Part shown: piece after piece, positions 62,726 through 64,000 of the stretch | Position numbering within the stretch: position 1 is the stretch's first letter | How the letters are laid out: each line of letters starts with the position of its first letter | Source of the DNA: Rhynchopus sp. YZ270_cl-10 | Lineage: Eukaryota; Euglenozoa; Diplonemea; Diplonemida; Diplonemidae | Length of the DNA stretch: 64,000 nt | NCBI GenBank assembly: GCA_964035575.1 | Contig: OZ037934.1 | Span: 682,001 to 746,000 of the forward strand | Reading direction: 5' to 3' | Program-made: the position numbers and the translations under genes | Notes under the pieces: model-generated | The model's database searches: none | Seen by the model: the letters and a program-made list of their open reading frames with translations, nothing else | Told to the model about the DNA's origin: nothing

Positions 62726-64000
62726 AAAGAAGAGATTAGGAGGGGAAAGCCACCGCTGTGATAAGAGAGGAAAAGTACAACAAAAAAAAAAAAGGGGGGG
62801 GAGAGAGAGAGAGAGAGAGTGCAGGCTAAGGATACGCAAAAAAAAAGGGGGGGTAGGGTGTGAGAGGCGGAAAAGGCTCTTCAAGAGCAGAATTTGTTTC
62901 TTTTTCTCAAAAAAACCTCTTTTGAGAAAAGGCTCGTTTTTCCATTTATTGTTATAAAAGTAACATATGCCTTTCCCTTTTGTAGGTTATTTTTGATTTT
63001 TTGCGAGAGTTTCGTACAAGGCCCCTACTTGTTATTAAACCCCCGCATTGCAGACATAACAATGTCTTTAAATAATATTTCAGGTGACGTAAGCAAGAGG
63101 CTTAGGTTCGCCCCATACAGCTGTTTTTCTTTCTTTTTGTAGACCACGTGAAAAAAAAACCCCATTGCAGTCCTCGTTCGTTTTTTCCCCCTTTTTTCTT
63201 TGGCTAACTTCAAGCGGTTCTGCTGCGCAGGGGTGGAAAATATAAACTCCGTTTGTGGCAAAATCTCTTGCCTGCATTTTTTTTCCCCTTCATTTTTACT
63301 TTTTTATTGCACGTCGGGGCACTTTAATTTCACTCCCCTAACAAATTCCTGTAGAAAAATAAAAACGGCAGTGAAATAAAAATGGCTTTATTTCTTTATT
63401 TCACTCTTTATTTCACTGCTCGATTTTTTTTTTTTTTTTCGCAAAGACAAAATTTTCAGCCGAAAAAAAAAATTTTTTTTGGGCTCAGATGGACCCAAAA
63501 ATGCAAATAAAGCAAGAATTTTGATGTTTTGAGCATCACATATTTATTCCCCGGTCATTTTCTGTACAAAAAACCGGTTTGTATGGGCCAGCGCCTTAGC
63601 AAAAATCCGAAAAATCGGGAAAAAAAATTTTTTTCCCCCGGAAAATTTCGACTCCTGGGTGGGGTCTTGGGGTACCGAAAAATGCAAAAAAACGCAAAAT
63701 TTGGGTATTTTGACCATCTGAGGGATTTTTTTCACGTGTTTCACCTTAGATGGAAGCGGATGCGGCTGGTGGGGGTGGGGTGTGCCCACCTACGGGAACA
63801 GTGCTGCCTGTGGAGTGGCCACTCCATCTGCCTCAATGGTGTTTAGGTTGGACATCAGCAACTCTGCAAGGTTGTGATACAGGAGATAAAGATATTTCGA
63901 AAAGAGAAAAATTTGAATGAAGATAACCCCAACACCAAAGGGAAGTTGATACGATGAATGTAAGCCTTGAGAACTAAGCGTTTAGCAGACCCCCGGGTTG
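62726..64000. other. AT-rich spacer
   Basis: GA and A/T repeats, motif A at 63084, GTGAAATAA-type inverted pieces at about 63370-63420 (also common at 8 kb), and A/T-tract sequence at 63420-63740 whose AATGCAAAAAAACGCAAAAT recurs at about 9620. No gene recognised. Confidence 0.5.
63084..63142 (+). repeat. Recurrent intron-like motif, type A, intron-sized unit
   Basis: Preceded by TTTCAG; GTGACGTAAGCAAGAGG, CTTAGGTTC, then a pyrimidine tract ending TTTTTGTAG; 59 nt. Confidence 0.65.

Overview
This window reads as nuclear DNA of a single-celled eukaryote. Coding stretches are GC-richer than the spacers. Several genes are interrupted by short GT-AG introns (45-283 nt, usually starting GTATG), and the proteins are eukaryotic: a polycystin-type channel, IQ/TPR, WD40, leucine-rich-repeat and MFS proteins. 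All 16 genes I can support lie on the + strand. Two start codons follow closely after a pyrimidine tract plus AG. One-strand gene order with acceptor-like sites before the ATG fits a trans-splicing, polycistronic lineage such as an intron-bearing euglenozoan (for example a diplonemid). This placement is an inference with low confidence; no spliced-leader gene or rRNA/tRNA was seen.

Layout. 1-2.7 kb: the 3' end of a large membrane-anchored adhesin-like gene with cadherin-like NDPP-type repeats. 2.7-15.6 kb: a repeat-rich block. It holds a 261-bp satellite (two arrays) tied to a palindromic element, an old 5.1-kb terminal-inverted-repeat (TIR) element with nested small elements, and a hAT-type fossil with an 8-bp target duplication. 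15.8-17.2 kb: a coiled-coil gene and a small two-helix membrane gene. 17.3-26.1 kb: two head-to-tail copies of a 3.3-3.5-kb TIR element, followed by a 2-kb TA-flanked element built around a large foldback. 26.8-31.4 kb: a multi-span membrane protein and a PH-like/coiled-coil/SAM-like scaffold gene. 32.8-33.75 kb: a pogo/Tigger-like remnant. 35.5-40.9 kb: one large five-exon TPR-IQ gene. 42.5-48.6 kb: a mini-gene, a SEC-C zinc-motif membrane protein, a broken copy of it, and a three-copy tandem array of ubiquitin-like-WD40 genes. 48.8-51.4 kb: a polycystin-like channel with an SH3b-like insert. 52.8-57.3 kb: two ubiquitin-like-LRR paralogues. 58.9-62.7 kb: a cyclic-nucleotide-binding-like protein and an MFS transporter.

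Two signals stand out. First, two neighbouring gene families share one plan: a short ubiquitin-like head followed by repeats. In the WD40 array the copies are nearly identical except at the start of each propeller blade, where they differ by substitutions and small in-frame indels. In the LRR pair, nearly identical 75-nt repeats vary mainly at a few fixed positions. This is the pattern expected of a diversifying recognition surface. Second, a 50-75-nt motif with intron-like anatomy (GT, conserved core, branch-point-like block, pyrimidine tract, AG) recurs about 18 times in spacers, 100-180 bp before three start codons, and inside one intron. It could be an introner-like element or a conserved splice-acceptor module.
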